Position numbers and translations under genes: made by a program. From a virus, in the IMG/VR virus record IMGVR_UViG_3300005664_000029, positions 1 to 33,717 of that record: a DNA stretch of 33,717 nucleotides, one strand, 5' to 3'. The stretch's first letter is position 1. The number at the start of each line of letters is the position of its first letter. The notes under the pieces were generated by a model. The model made no database searches, was not told where the DNA came from, and saw only the letters and a list, made by a program, of their open reading frames with translations. This document shows, piece after piece, positions 21,274 to 27,268 of this stretch.

Positions 21274-21526
21274 CGTCGTTTTTTCCTTTCCCATCGTTGA
21301 TTTGTTTTTGTTTATCGTTGAAAAACCTGACTGCACCGTCGATTTGCTTCTTCAGTTCCTTGAGTGATTTCACGGCATCTGAAGTGCTGTCACCGATTTG
21401 CGCACCGATGCCGCCTTGCGTTCCACCGATTGACCAAACAAGCTTGTCACCGTCCAGCTGCATTGCGAACACTTGAATGTTGCTGCCGTCTACTTTGGCA
21501 AATTCTGAATATGTATTCTCATTCAT
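21257..21526 (-). CDS. Hypothetical protein, possible head or early function
   Basis: An 89-residue protein. A beta-like N-terminal half has Val-Phe-Ala-Met-Gln-Leu-Asp-Gly-Asp-Lys and Gly-Gly-Thr-Gln-Gly-Gly-Ile-Gly. A helix Ala-Val-Lys-Ser-Leu-Lys-Glu-Leu-Lys-Lys follows, then a charged tail of Lys, Asp and Gly. No family recognised. The ATG at 21526 follows AAAGG and an ACGATATG sequence; an ATG four codons upstream sits on the ribosome site. Confidence 0.55.
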   Translation of the reverse strand: MNENTYSEFAKVDGSNIQVFAMQLDGDKLVWSIGGTQGGIGAQIGDSTSDAVKSLKELKKQIDGAVRFFNDKQKQINDGKGKNDDGVKK

Positions 21527-21534
21527 ATCGTGCT

Positions 21535-21882
21535 TCATCCTTTCTTGATGTTGCGTAGTTCAAAGACTTGACCCCAATGTGGGTTTCGGTCATGAATCAA
21601 ACGTGCGTATCGTGACGCAAAATTATTGTTGATTTTGAAATCGTGGCTGATAGTGTGGCGGCGTGTTTCCCAACGAAAGATTTCAATGCAAGCTTGAATG
21701 CCGATTTTCTTTCTACCGCTGCGCAACATTTCCCATGCTATCTTTTCCAACTCTTTCACGACCCATGGGTTTGCACGATGGAATGCGTGAAACGCTGCGT
21801 CGGTGGGCATCTTGCTGATTCCCTCGACCTTTGTCAGCTTGTATGAATCAAACAGTGTTGCTTGCTGACTATGCTGATTCAT
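21535..21882 (-). CDS. Conserved-looking early phage protein
   Basis: A 115-residue protein. Phe-His-Ala-Phe-His-Arg-Ala-Asn-Pro-Trp-Val-Val and Arg-Trp-Glu-Thr-Arg-Arg, followed by Phe-Lys-Ile-Asn-Asn-Asn-Phe, form a pattern I remember from many phage proteins of unknown function. It is helical and basic and may bind DNA. The start overlaps the end of the acidic gene before it by 14 bases. I rejected a 42-residue N-terminal extension because it is just the overlapping frame. Confidence 0.6.
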   Translation of the reverse strand: MNQHSQQATLFDSYKLTKVEGISKMPTDAAFHAFHRANPWVVKELEKIAWEMLRSGRKKIGIQACIEIFRWETRRHTISHDFKINNNFASRYARLIHDRNPHWGQVFELRNIKKG

Positions 21883-22150
21883 CGTCTTCGTCATCCTGTT
21901 GGCGTGGGTTTCCGTCTTCATCAAGCATTGACATTTGTGGGTCGTCGAAGTCCATTTCACCGACGAATTCAGCGATGGCGTCACCATCCTTGAATGAAAT
22001 CGGGTCAAGCTTTTCGACTACCTTTTTGATGGTCACTGTGTTTTTCCAAGTTTCGACCATGCCATCTTGCGCAATCGGGTCTGACTTTACTGTGACCACC
22101 AAGTCTTTGGTGATTTGGTACTTCTTGGTTATTGTTTCGGTTGTCTTCAT
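21869..22150 (-). CDS. Hypothetical protein with acidic tail
   Basis: A 93-residue protein. A beta-rich first half (Tyr-Gln-Ile-Thr-Lys-Asp-Leu-Val-Val-Thr-Val) is followed by Val-Val-Glu-Lys-Leu-Asp-Pro and a strongly acidic, disordered C-terminus of Asp and Glu. An acidic tail of this kind can act as a DNA mimic or compete for basic partners, but that is only a guess. AAAGGGG precedes the ATG. Confidence 0.55.
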   Translation of the reverse strand: MKTTETITKKYQITKDLVVTVKSDPIAQDGMVETWKNTVTIKKVVEKLDPISFKDGDAIAEFVGEMDFDDPQMSMLDEDGNPRQQDDEDDESA

Positions 22151-22170
22151 GACACCCCTTTCTTGATTAG

Positions 22171-22491
22171 TTATTCATCACGCCAATTGTCTGCTTCGGC
22201 GTCGGCACGGTCTTCAGCTGCATCAGCTTCGGGGTCACCGTCAACTTGGCATTCACAATTGTCGCAAACGTAGATTGAATGTTCGGTCTGGTAGTGACCT
22301 TGAAAGCCCAAATGGTCTTGTGTGACCGATTCGACATGCGTTGATTCGTGTTCACAGCTGTCTGAAGCGCCTGTGACTGGGCATTCCCATATTCCAGCGT
22401 ATTGATGCCCAAACGTGTACAGAACGGCTGTGTGGTCGCCCTGTGCGTGTTCAGGGCATTGTATTTGCTTGGTGTATTGTTCGGTTGCCAT
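22171..22491 (-). CDS. Cys/His-rich small protein, possible metal binder
   Basis: A 106-residue acidic protein with Cys-Pro-Glu-His, Trp-Glu-Cys-Pro-Val, Cys-Glu-His-Glu and Val-Cys-Asp-Asn-Cys-Glu-Cys. These six Cys and several His suggest one or two zinc sites. The last 25 residues are Asp/Glu/Ala-rich. The gene directly follows another with touching ends. No family recognised. Confidence 0.55.
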   Translation of the reverse strand: MATEQYTKQIQCPEHAQGDHTAVLYTFGHQYAGIWECPVTGASDSCEHESTHVESVTQDHLGFQGHYQTEHSIYVCDNCECQVDGDPEADAAEDRADAEADNWRDE

Positions 22492-22736
22492 TATTTTGCC
22501 CTCATGACAGCCATGTCGACTGTTGAACGTGCCACGGTTGCGGTCATGACTTGAATGTCACCAAGATTGTATTGTATGCGATAGGTGACGTCAGTCTTTC
22601 CAGTATCGGTGTTGTGTTCGATGTGATAGCCAACGACTTCGACGTTGTGACGTTCGCTTCGGCTGCGCACCCATGTGAATTTTGTTCCAACTGGATGCTT
22701 TGGCAATTCCGCTGTGATTGTGATGTTGTTTTGCAT
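22491..22736 (-). CDS. Hypothetical beta-rich protein, first gene of early unit
   Basis: An 81-residue protein, mostly beta strands (Ile-Thr-Ile-Thr-Ala-Glu-Leu, Thr-Phe-Thr-Trp-Val-Arg-like segments, Val-Thr-Tyr-Arg-Ile-Gln-Tyr). It reads as a small barrel and might bind nucleic acid or modify an mRNA, but no motif is decisive. It is the first gene after early promoter copy 3; AAAGG and the TTTGACGATATG sequence precede the ATG. Confidence 0.55.
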   Translation of the reverse strand: MQNNITITAELPKHPVGTKFTWVRSRSERHNVEVVGYHIEHNTDTGKTDVTYRIQYNLGDIQVMTATVARSTVDMAVMRAK

Positions 22737-22770
22737 ATCGTCAAATATACCTTTCTTTGATTATGATTCT

Positions 22771-22811
22771 ATTGTATTTCATCAAACTTCAATTGTCAAT
22801 ACTTTTCTGTA
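22771..22811 (-). promoter_or_regulatory. Early promoter with direct-repeat operator (copy 3)
   Basis: TTGACA at 22799-22794 and TACAAT at 22776-22771, 17 bases apart. The upstream box is AAAGTACAGAAAAGTA, identical to copy 1. A weak terminator of the previous short unit ends about 12 bases upstream of the box. Confidence 0.9.
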
Positions 22812-22931
22812 CTTTTCCAGACAAAACAAAAACCGCCCTTTGATAGACGGCTTTGCAATTTTCGACAAATCTTCTTCAGTTACGCAATCACTTGTCGGTG
22901 ACCATTCGCTGAATGTGGAATCAATACGCAT
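22782..22931 (-). CDS. Possible 49-residue protein in an isolated transcript
   Basis: A frame of 49 residues (Met-Arg-Ile-Asp-Ser-Thr-Phe-Ser) behind early promoter copy 4. It runs through the terminator hairpin and into the next promoter, so its last 20 residues (for example Lys-Tyr-Arg-Lys-Val-Leu-Thr) are dictated by regulatory DNA. No strong ribosome site is seen. It may be a small early protein whose 3' end was overwritten, or the transcript may be a small RNA. I cannot decide. Confidence 0.35.
   Translation of the reverse strand: MRIDSTFSEWSPTSDCVTEEDLSKIAKPSIKGRFLFCLEKYRKVLTIEV
22823..22853 (-). terminator. Terminator of the short early transcript
   Basis: CCGTC and GGCGG (with one G-U pair), extended by two A-U pairs and one G-U pair, close a loop of eight bases on the minus strand, followed by TTTTTGTTTTG. 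It ends a unit that starts about 120 bases upstream at promoter copy 4. Confidence 0.65.
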
Positions 22932-22948
22932 AATTCATTCTTGATTCT
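22823..22948 (-). ncRNA. Candidate small RNA between promoter copy 4 and terminator
   Basis: A promoter and a terminator bracket about 125 bases holding only a doubtful 49-codon frame. Abundant, short early transcripts are a known phage strategy. The predicted 5' end is about seven bases after the TATACT box. No known RNA family is recognised. Confidence 0.35.
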
Positions 22949-22950
22949 GC

Positions 22951-23202
22951 TTACAGTATAGCACTGATTGTCTTATTTGTCAATACTTTTCTGTACTTTC
23001 GTTGATATAACAGAGGTGCAAAAAAACCACCTTTCGGTGGCTTTCGTGCTTCAAACTCAACCTCAAGCTTGATGTGTTCGACTGCCGACAGGATGACGGA
23101 AACCGCCACACGGTCTTTGCCTGTCGTGCTACTGAACAACTTCACGATTGTATCAGCTTTGTGGCTTGTCACGCAATACGTTGTTGTACAGCATGACGGC
23201 AA
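22951..23202 (-). CDS. Doubtful frame between holin and early promoters
   Basis: An 83-codon frame that overlaps the holin end, then crosses a strong terminator and promoter copy 4. Its middle (Val-Ser-Val-Ile-Leu-Ser-Ala-Val-Glu-His-Ile-Lys-Leu-Glu-Val-Glu-Phe) looks protein-like, and a GTG at about 23146 could start a shorter form. There is no ribosome site at either start. Without it, 23043-23152 holds no other gene. I list it so the stretch is accounted for. Confidence 0.25.
   Translation of the reverse strand: MPSCCTTTYCVTSHKADTIVKLFSSTTGKDRVAVSVILSAVEHIKLEVEFEARKPPKGGFFAPLLYQRKYRKVLTNKTISAIL
22955..22996 (-). promoter_or_regulatory. Early promoter with direct-repeat operator (copy 4)
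   Basis: TTGACA at 22983-22978 and TATACT at 22960-22955, 17 bases apart, with the same AAAGTACAGAAAAGTA box upstream. Its -10 is close to consensus. This is the first promoter after the terminator that closes the lysis genes. Confidence 0.9.
23020..23042 (-). terminator. Strong terminator after the lysis genes
   Basis: On the minus strand AGCCACC, loop GAAA, GGTGGTT, followed by a run of T. The five central pairs are perfect. It ends the late transcription unit and separates it from the early promoters. Confidence 0.9.
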
Positions 23203-23455
23203 TCAAGAAGATGCCGACGACAGCCGCAACGTAGTCAAGTGGCTGCTGAAGAAGCGTCTGACAGCCTGCAACGACGTCTTGGCACTTTTGCCATACTGCA
23301 ACCAGCGTTGCAACGACAGATGCCGCAAACGTCGTCAGACGTGGGTATTTGTTGAACACCGTGGCTGGCACGAAGTTCGATTTCAGGAATTGCACAACTG
23401 CGACGACTGCCGCACCCGAAACCACTATTGTTTGTAGAAATTCAATCACGTTCAT
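23153..23455 (-). CDS. Putative holin
   Basis: A 100-residue protein with three hydrophobic stretches at about residues 5-23, 43-58 and 75-93 (Val-Val-Ser-Gly-Ala-Ala-Val-Val-Ala-Val, Phe-Ala-Ala-Ser-Val-Val-Ala-Thr-Leu-Val, and Val-Ala-Ala-Val-Val-Gly-Ile-Phe-Leu). It directly follows the endolysin gene, where a holin is often found. It would form holes in the cell membrane and time lysis. The C-terminal tail (Leu-Arg-Asp-Lys-Pro-Gln-Ser) is short. A second candidate lies upstream at 25.8-26.1 kb. Confidence 0.6.
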   Translation of the reverse strand: MNVIEFLQTIVVSGAAVVAVVQFLKSNFVPATVFNKYPRLTTFAASVVATLVAVWQKCQDVVAGCQTLLQQPLDYVAAVVGIFLIAVMLYNNVLRDKPQS

Positions 23456-23471
23456 TTTGGTATGTTCCTTT

Positions 23472-24896
23472 CTATACCTTTATGTTCAAGAAAGCCAATA
23501 TTGCTTTGACGGCTTTCATCAACCAGTTCACGTTTTCTTCGATGGTTGGTTGTGTTGGTGCTGGTTCAACATCGCCACCATCGGCGTCAACTGGTTTCAT
23601 GTCCAAGTCATCAAGCCGTATACCGTTGGCAATCTTCTTGTCGGTGCTGTATACGGTGATGGCGTATTTGTGACCGTGCCATTCAGTGGTGCTGGAAATA
23701 TCAAGCTTTGTACCCCTTGGAATGACTTTGACTGTTGAACCATCTTCAAGATTCACCAAGTCTGTGTCTGCCCTTGCGTACATCGGCACGTCGGTGATGT
23801 CTTGCCAATTCTTCAGCCATTCTGGTTTTTCATTGACTGGTGGTTCAGCTGGCACGCCGACGTCTGCACGTTTGATGCCGTTCGGCATTGCCTGTGTTGC
23901 TGAATAGCTTGAAACAAGATATTCGACACCGCCAACTGTGGTTGATTTGCTGAAGTCAATCCATGTACCTTGACCAAGTTGTTTGATGACGCTGCCGTCG
24001 TTCAAATTCACAATCGGTGTCTGTGGCGTCAGAACCATCAACTTCACTGGTGTGATGTCTTTCAGATTCTTTTGCCATTCTGGTGTCACTGGCACTGGTG
24101 CTGGTGCGACGTACACAGTCAAGTCGTTGGCATTGAAGCCGTTGGTGATTCGCTTTTCAAAGCTGTATTGTGTGACCAGATATGTGGCATTCAATGTCTT
24201 GTTGATTGCACGACCATAGATGACAATTTGTTCACCTCTGTTGAAATCACGAACACCGTTGCCGAATCCACCCCATTGCGTTTGGTTGAAATTCCAAAGC
24301 TTGGTTGGCTGCTTGTTGGTGACGTATGCCACTGGTGCTGGTAGCTTTTCCCAAACAATGTTTGCGTTTTGTGCTGGTGGCGGCGTGGATGGTGAACCAT
24401 ATTTCTGTTGCCAAATTTCTTTCGCACGTCGGTTCACATCAGCCCAATCAATAGGATTGCAACCAGTGGTCATCCAGCGCCAATGCGGTGACCATGGTGT
24501 GTTGTGCATGTTCACGTCAGCAATACGTTCACAAAGTGTTTCGAAGATGCGGTTTGCTTTCGCTTTGTCACCGCCTGCACGCCATCGGTAGATGATTTGT
24601 GGGTCGCACTCAATCGAATATGTGAATGGATTTGCGCTGCCTGTTGCCCATGATGTGTCTTCTTTGCGCACAAGTGGCTGAACAACGCCATCACCCACAA
24701 CGTCTTGCGCTGACGCCTGACGTGCTGCATTCATCAATGTGGCAACGACACCACTGAATGATGGAAAGCGTGTCGGGTCATCCCACCAATGACCAGCACC
24801 GAATGTGATGATGCGTGGTCGACCATAAAAAGCCGCTGTTTGACCAGCTGGCGTGTAGTTTGGTGATTGTCTGAACGGTAGTAGTTGATAGCTCAT
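23472..24896 (-). CDS. Endolysin: N-acetylmuramoyl-L-alanine amidase with three repeats
   Basis: A 474-residue lysin. Residues 15-155 are an Amidase_2-type domain: zinc ligands are probably His36 (Gly-Ala-Gly-His-Trp-Trp), His138 and Cys146. The His-Cys spacing of eight equals that of T7 lysozyme. Glu96 is a candidate catalytic base. Three modules of about 75 residues follow (about 180-260, 272-346 and 358-432). Each contains a Leu-Val-x-x-Tyr-Ser-like strand and ends in (Pro/Ala/Thr)-Asn-Gly-(Ile/Phe). They likely bind the cell wall. Residues 454-474 (Val-Asn-Trp-Leu-Met-Lys-Ala-Val-Lys-Ala-Ile-Leu-Ala-Phe-Leu) form a hydrophobic helix that may touch the membrane. It cuts the amide between muramic acid and the peptide. 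Confidence 0.85.
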   Translation of the reverse strand: MSYQLLPFRQSPNYTPAGQTAAFYGRPRIITFGAGHWWDDPTRFPSFSGVVATLMNAARQASAQDVVGDGVVQPLVRKEDTSWATGSANPFTYSIECDPQIIYRWRAGGDKAKANRIFETLCERIADVNMHNTPWSPHWRWMTTGCNPIDWADVNRRAKEIWQQKYGSPSTPPPAQNANIVWEKLPAPVAYVTNKQPTKLWNFNQTQWGGFGNGVRDFNRGEQIVIYGRAINKTLNATYLVTQYSFEKRITNGFNANDLTVYVAPAPVPVTPEWQKNLKDITPVKLMVLTPQTPIVNLNDGSVIKQLGQGTWIDFSKSTTVGGVEYLVSSYSATQAMPNGIKRADVGVPAEPPVNEKPEWLKNWQDITDVPMYARADTDLVNLEDGSTVKVIPRGTKLDISSTTEWHGHKYAITVYSTDKKIANGIRLDDLDMKPVDADGGDVEPAPTQPTIEENVNWLMKAVKAILAFLNIKV

Positions 24897-24940
24897 ATCG
24901 TCATTTTTCCTTTCATTAGTTCATATGCTTATGATACCAC

Positions 24941-25687
24941 TTATCGACAAAGCAGTTTGATTCCCAATAAATCAACGGTACATCGCTGTGGTGGCTGTAC
25001 TGGTTCGGCTGGTTCTTGGTTGGATGGTGGCACGGCATTGTTGTTTGTCGTGTTGTTTGTGGTTGTTTGATTGTTTTGCGAATTATCGTCACCACCACCC
25101 ACAAATGAAGTTGAACCGCTTTCTTGCAACTGCTGCTGTTGCTGCTGATTCTGAAGTTTTTCACGTTCCTGCTTTTCTTCTTTGGCAACAATGCTGAAGT
25201 TTTGCGTATAATACTGAATTGTTTCGTGCCGCACGCCGAATGGCGTCTGGATGTCGTACACGTTGGTGAATTGAATCACACAGTTTGAACCGATTGGCAC
25301 GTTGGCTGGTAGCGTGCCGATGAATACCGTTTCACCCTCAAGCTTTCTTTCTCTTGCTTGCGTGCTGAAAAATTCACCCTCTGCTGATTCTTTTGGTGGT
25401 GCAATCACGCCACGGTAGTTTGAACAGAACACTTCACGAAGAATCTTCACATCACCCTTGTAGTGTGTTTCACCAAAGAATATGCCGCTGACGTCTTGTG
25501 ATGGGTAGTATGTGGCTTTGTCGGTAGCAACTGGCACTTTGATGTCAGCAAGCTTCAGTGGTCGTGCTTGATAGTATATCAACGCAACAAGCGCCATCAA
25601 TCCGAAGACGATGGCGGCAACCGTGATGGCGTCAAACGCCTGTCGATGGTTGATTTTGAATCTTTTGATTTTATTTGGTTTGAACAC
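24941..25687 (-). CDS. Membrane-anchored surface protein with Gln/Asn-rich stalk
   Basis: A 248-residue protein. Residues 19-41 (Ile-Thr-Val-Ala-Ala-Ile-Val-Phe-Gly-Leu) are one membrane helix after a basic N-terminus, so most of the chain is outside. Residues 45-165 are beta-rich and Ig-like (Ala-Thr-Tyr-Tyr-Pro-Ser-Gln-Asp-Val-Ser-Gly). Residues 170-225 are a Gln-run and Asn/Thr-rich low-complexity stalk. The last 13 residues carry two Cys (Arg-Cys-Thr-Val-Asp-Leu-Leu). Placed between holin-like genes and the endolysin, it could be a lysis-linked envelope protein or a surface protein that blocks other phages. No family recognised. Confidence 0.6.
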   Translation of the reverse strand: MFKPNKIKRFKINHRQAFDAITVAAIVFGLMALVALIYYQARPLKLADIKVPVATDKATYYPSQDVSGIFFGETHYKGDVKILREVFCSNYRGVIAPPKESAEGEFFSTQARERKLEGETVFIGTLPANVPIGSNCVIQFTNVYDIQTPFGVRHETIQYYTQNFSIVAKEEKQEREKLQNQQQQQQLQESGSTSFVGGGDDNSQNNQTTTNNTTNNNAVPPSNQEPAEPVQPPQRCTVDLLGIKLLCR

Positions 25688-25859
25688 TGTGAAGCTTCCT
25701 TTTCGCTAGTTGTTGACGTTGCACGGCTTTGTCGATGTTTTCAAAGTGTTCAGTCACGTCAAATTTTTTCCGAACCCACATTCTAGCGCCACCGCTTATC
25801 AAAATTATACCGATTATGGTTGCTGCTGCCAACATACTAGTTACCGCTTCCAGTGCCAT
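25671..25859 (-). CDS. Small membrane protein
   Basis: A 62-residue protein with an N-terminal helix from residue 5 to 26 (Val-Thr-Ser-Met-Leu-Ala-Ala-Ala-Thr-Ile-Ile-Gly-Ile-Ile-Leu), then a basic, helical cytoplasmic-like tail (Arg-Lys-Lys-Phe-Asp, Arg-Gln-Gln-Leu-Ala-Lys-Arg-Lys). AAAGGGG precedes the chosen ATG. It overlaps its neighbours on both sides by some 17-23 bases. It may assist the nearby holin candidates. Confidence 0.6.
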   Translation of the reverse strand: MALEAVTSMLAAATIIGIILISGGARMWVRKKFDVTEHFENIDKAVQRQQLAKRKLHSVQTK

Positions 25860-26124
25860 TGCTTCGACCCCTTTGTTGCGACAATAGCACATTAGTTTCG
25901 CCAAGACTGTGCGAATTTTCATCCAAACGAACATTGTTCAGTTTTATTTGTTCGGTACTATCTTTGATTGCTTCAGTTCCAGCGTCAATTGCCTGTACTG
26001 ATTTGACGGCAATATCTTTCAAATCTTGCTTGTGTTCTTTGGCTTGTGATACGAACATCCAGATGAAAAAAACGGCTGCCGCTACTGGAAAGCCGAAATT
26101 TTGTACTAGTGCGCTCAAGTCCAT
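25837..26124 (-). CDS. Putative holin, single-helix (BhlA-like)
   Basis: A 95-residue protein. Residues 8-25 (Phe-Gly-Phe-Pro-Val-Ala-Ala-Ala-Val-Phe-Phe-Ile-Trp-Met-Phe-Val) make one membrane helix near the N-terminus. The rest is a charged coiled coil (Lys-Glu-His-Lys-Gln-Asp-Leu-Lys) with a polar end. That layout is like BhlA/UviB-type holins of Gram-positive phages. It follows the receptor-binding candidate and starts the envelope group. AGGGG precedes the ATG. Confidence 0.55.
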   Translation of the reverse strand: MDLSALVQNFGFPVAAAVFFIWMFVSQAKEHKQDLKDIAVKSVQAIDAGTEAIKDSTEQIKLNNVRLDENSHSLGETNVLLSQQRGRSNGTGSGN

Positions 26125-26136
26125 AGCGTTGAACCC

Positions 26137-26670
26137 CTATGCTTGAGTTCCTATCGCAATCCATGCGTAGCCAAAATTAAATGATGAATTATGCACGCCG
26201 CTTCCAATCAGGCTGACCAAAAAGTTTGTCGTGGTTATGTCATCCGTTAGACATCCAGCTGCACCCGACCATCCCGTTGTGAATCCATTTGTGTCAGTCG
26301 GCGCACCATCAGCTGTTAGTCTTGCCGACAATTGTGTCAAAAATACGACTGGTGGTGAAGAAAATGCAACAGGGAAAGTCACTGTTTCAGAAAGACTTGT
26401 TGTGCCGTTTCCTTGTATAAAACCCCATCCGTGCTGTATCGACAAACCTGTTGGTGCTGAATTTGTTGTGTTGGCTTGTTTGCGACCTCTGAAGAACGCT
26501 TCAGCAAGTTTTGCGCTTGTGACATTTGCATCAGCAAGATGACGTGTCAGAATAGCCAAGTTGTCTATGTTTGTGCCGTCTTTGAATCCAGCGTCGTTTG
26601 CGCCCAATTGATTCCATTTTGCGGCTGTTGGCTGTTCACCGTATACAACCGACCATGCTGTGTATGCCAT
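26137..26670 (-). CDS. Putative receptor-binding/tail fibre protein
   Basis: A 177-residue protein. The N-terminal 45 residues (Tyr-Thr-Ala-Trp-Ser-Val-Val-Tyr-Gly-Glu-Gln-Pro) read as an attachment region with an Asp-Gly-Thr-Asn turn, then helix Leu-Thr-Arg-His-Leu-Ala-Asp-Ala. The C-terminal 110 residues look like an H-type lectin or gp53-like tip domain: Thr-Val-Thr-Phe-Pro-Val-Ala-Phe-Ser-Ser-Pro-Pro-Val-Val-Phe, ending Ala-Trp-Ile-Ala-Ile-Gly. Such domains bind surface sugars. It would be the host recognition protein. I recall similar N-termini from Saccharibacteria and metagenomes, but cannot verify. Confidence 0.65.
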   Translation of the reverse strand: MAYTAWSVVYGEQPTAAKWNQLGANDAGFKDGTNIDNLAILTRHLADANVTSAKLAEAFFRGRKQANTTNSAPTGLSIQHGWGFIQGNGTTSLSETVTFPVAFSSPPVVFLTQLSARLTADGAPTDTNGFTTGWSGAAGCLTDDITTTNFLVSLIGSGVHNSSFNFGYAWIAIGTQA

Positions 26671-26673
26671 TTT

Positions 26674-27228
26674 CTATTTTCCTACCTTTCGAATGATGAA
26701 ACCATCAACATCACGTTCATGGTTTATTGTAGCGTATTTCGGTGGTGATTTCTGCAAGTTTTCAGCCATCTGGTACAAATCTTCTTTGGTCGGCTGTGTG
26801 CCGTCTGCTTTCAATATGCCTGCTTCATTCGGTGCAATGCGTGAATCTTGCCCACACCAGCATTCAAAGCCGTATTCGCCATCAGTACGACGGCGTGAAG
26901 AACGAAGCCACATGTCACCGTTTTCATCTTTCAATGGTGTCACAGAACCGTCTTTGTTGATGTACGCTATGACACGACCATTTGTGCCACGCTGAACAAC
27001 GACAGTTTCTTTGTGGGTCTTCAGCTGACCTTTGCGTTCACCTGATTTGTAGAATTGTTCATTTCCATCTTCATCAAGTGTCGGCACGTCACGGTCTTCA
27101 GTGACGTCTTTGGTGTTGCAAACGACTTCATATGCCACTTCGTTGCGCAAAATTGCGGCAAATTGATTTTGCTGGTCTTGCGGTAGATTCCGAAGCATTT
27201 CATTGATTATTTGGTCATTTGCTTGCAT
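26674..27228 (-). CDS. Hypothetical tail-region protein
   Basis: A 184-residue protein. Its helical N-terminus has Met-Leu-Arg-Asn-Leu-Pro-Gln-Asp-Gln-Gln and it is then beta-rich with repeats of charged turns. It contains a Cys-x-Cys (Glu-Cys-Trp-Cys-Gly) and a basic C-terminus (Val-Asp-Gly-Phe-Ile-Ile-Arg-Lys-Val-Gly-Lys). It might be a structural spacer or chaperone of the fibre encoded downstream. An extended -10 promoter and AAGGG ribosome site lie upstream. No family recognised. Confidence 0.55.
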   Translation of the reverse strand: MQANDQIINEMLRNLPQDQQNQFAAILRNEVAYEVVCNTKDVTEDRDVPTLDEDGNEQFYKSGERKGQLKTHKETVVVQRGTNGRVIAYINKDGSVTPLKDENGDMWLRSSRRRTDGEYGFECWCGQDSRIAPNEAGILKADGTQPTKEDLYQMAENLQKSPPKYATINHERDVDGFIIRKVGK

Positions 27229-27254
27229 ATTTTTTCGTTTCCCTTATGTTTTCG

Positions 27255-27263
27255 ATTATAGCA
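27255..27263 (-). promoter_or_regulatory. Extended -10 promoter before the fibre genes
   Basis: TGC TATAAT on the minus strand is a full extended -10 (TGn-TATAAT) placed 26 bases before the next ATG. No clear -35 is needed for this class. It would add transcription for the fibre, holin and endolysin genes. Confidence 0.55.
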
Positions 27264-27268
27264 TCATT

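Noticed and set aside
23020-23202. CRISPR-like repeats near 22.8-23.0 kb
   Set aside because: The two copies of the 22-base promoter box are 184 bases apart and serve as promoters; there is no regular spacer series.
25801-25806. TATAAT box inside the small membrane gene
   Set aside because: It is within coding sequence just after the start, without -35 or extended -10, and no gene starts nearby that needs it.
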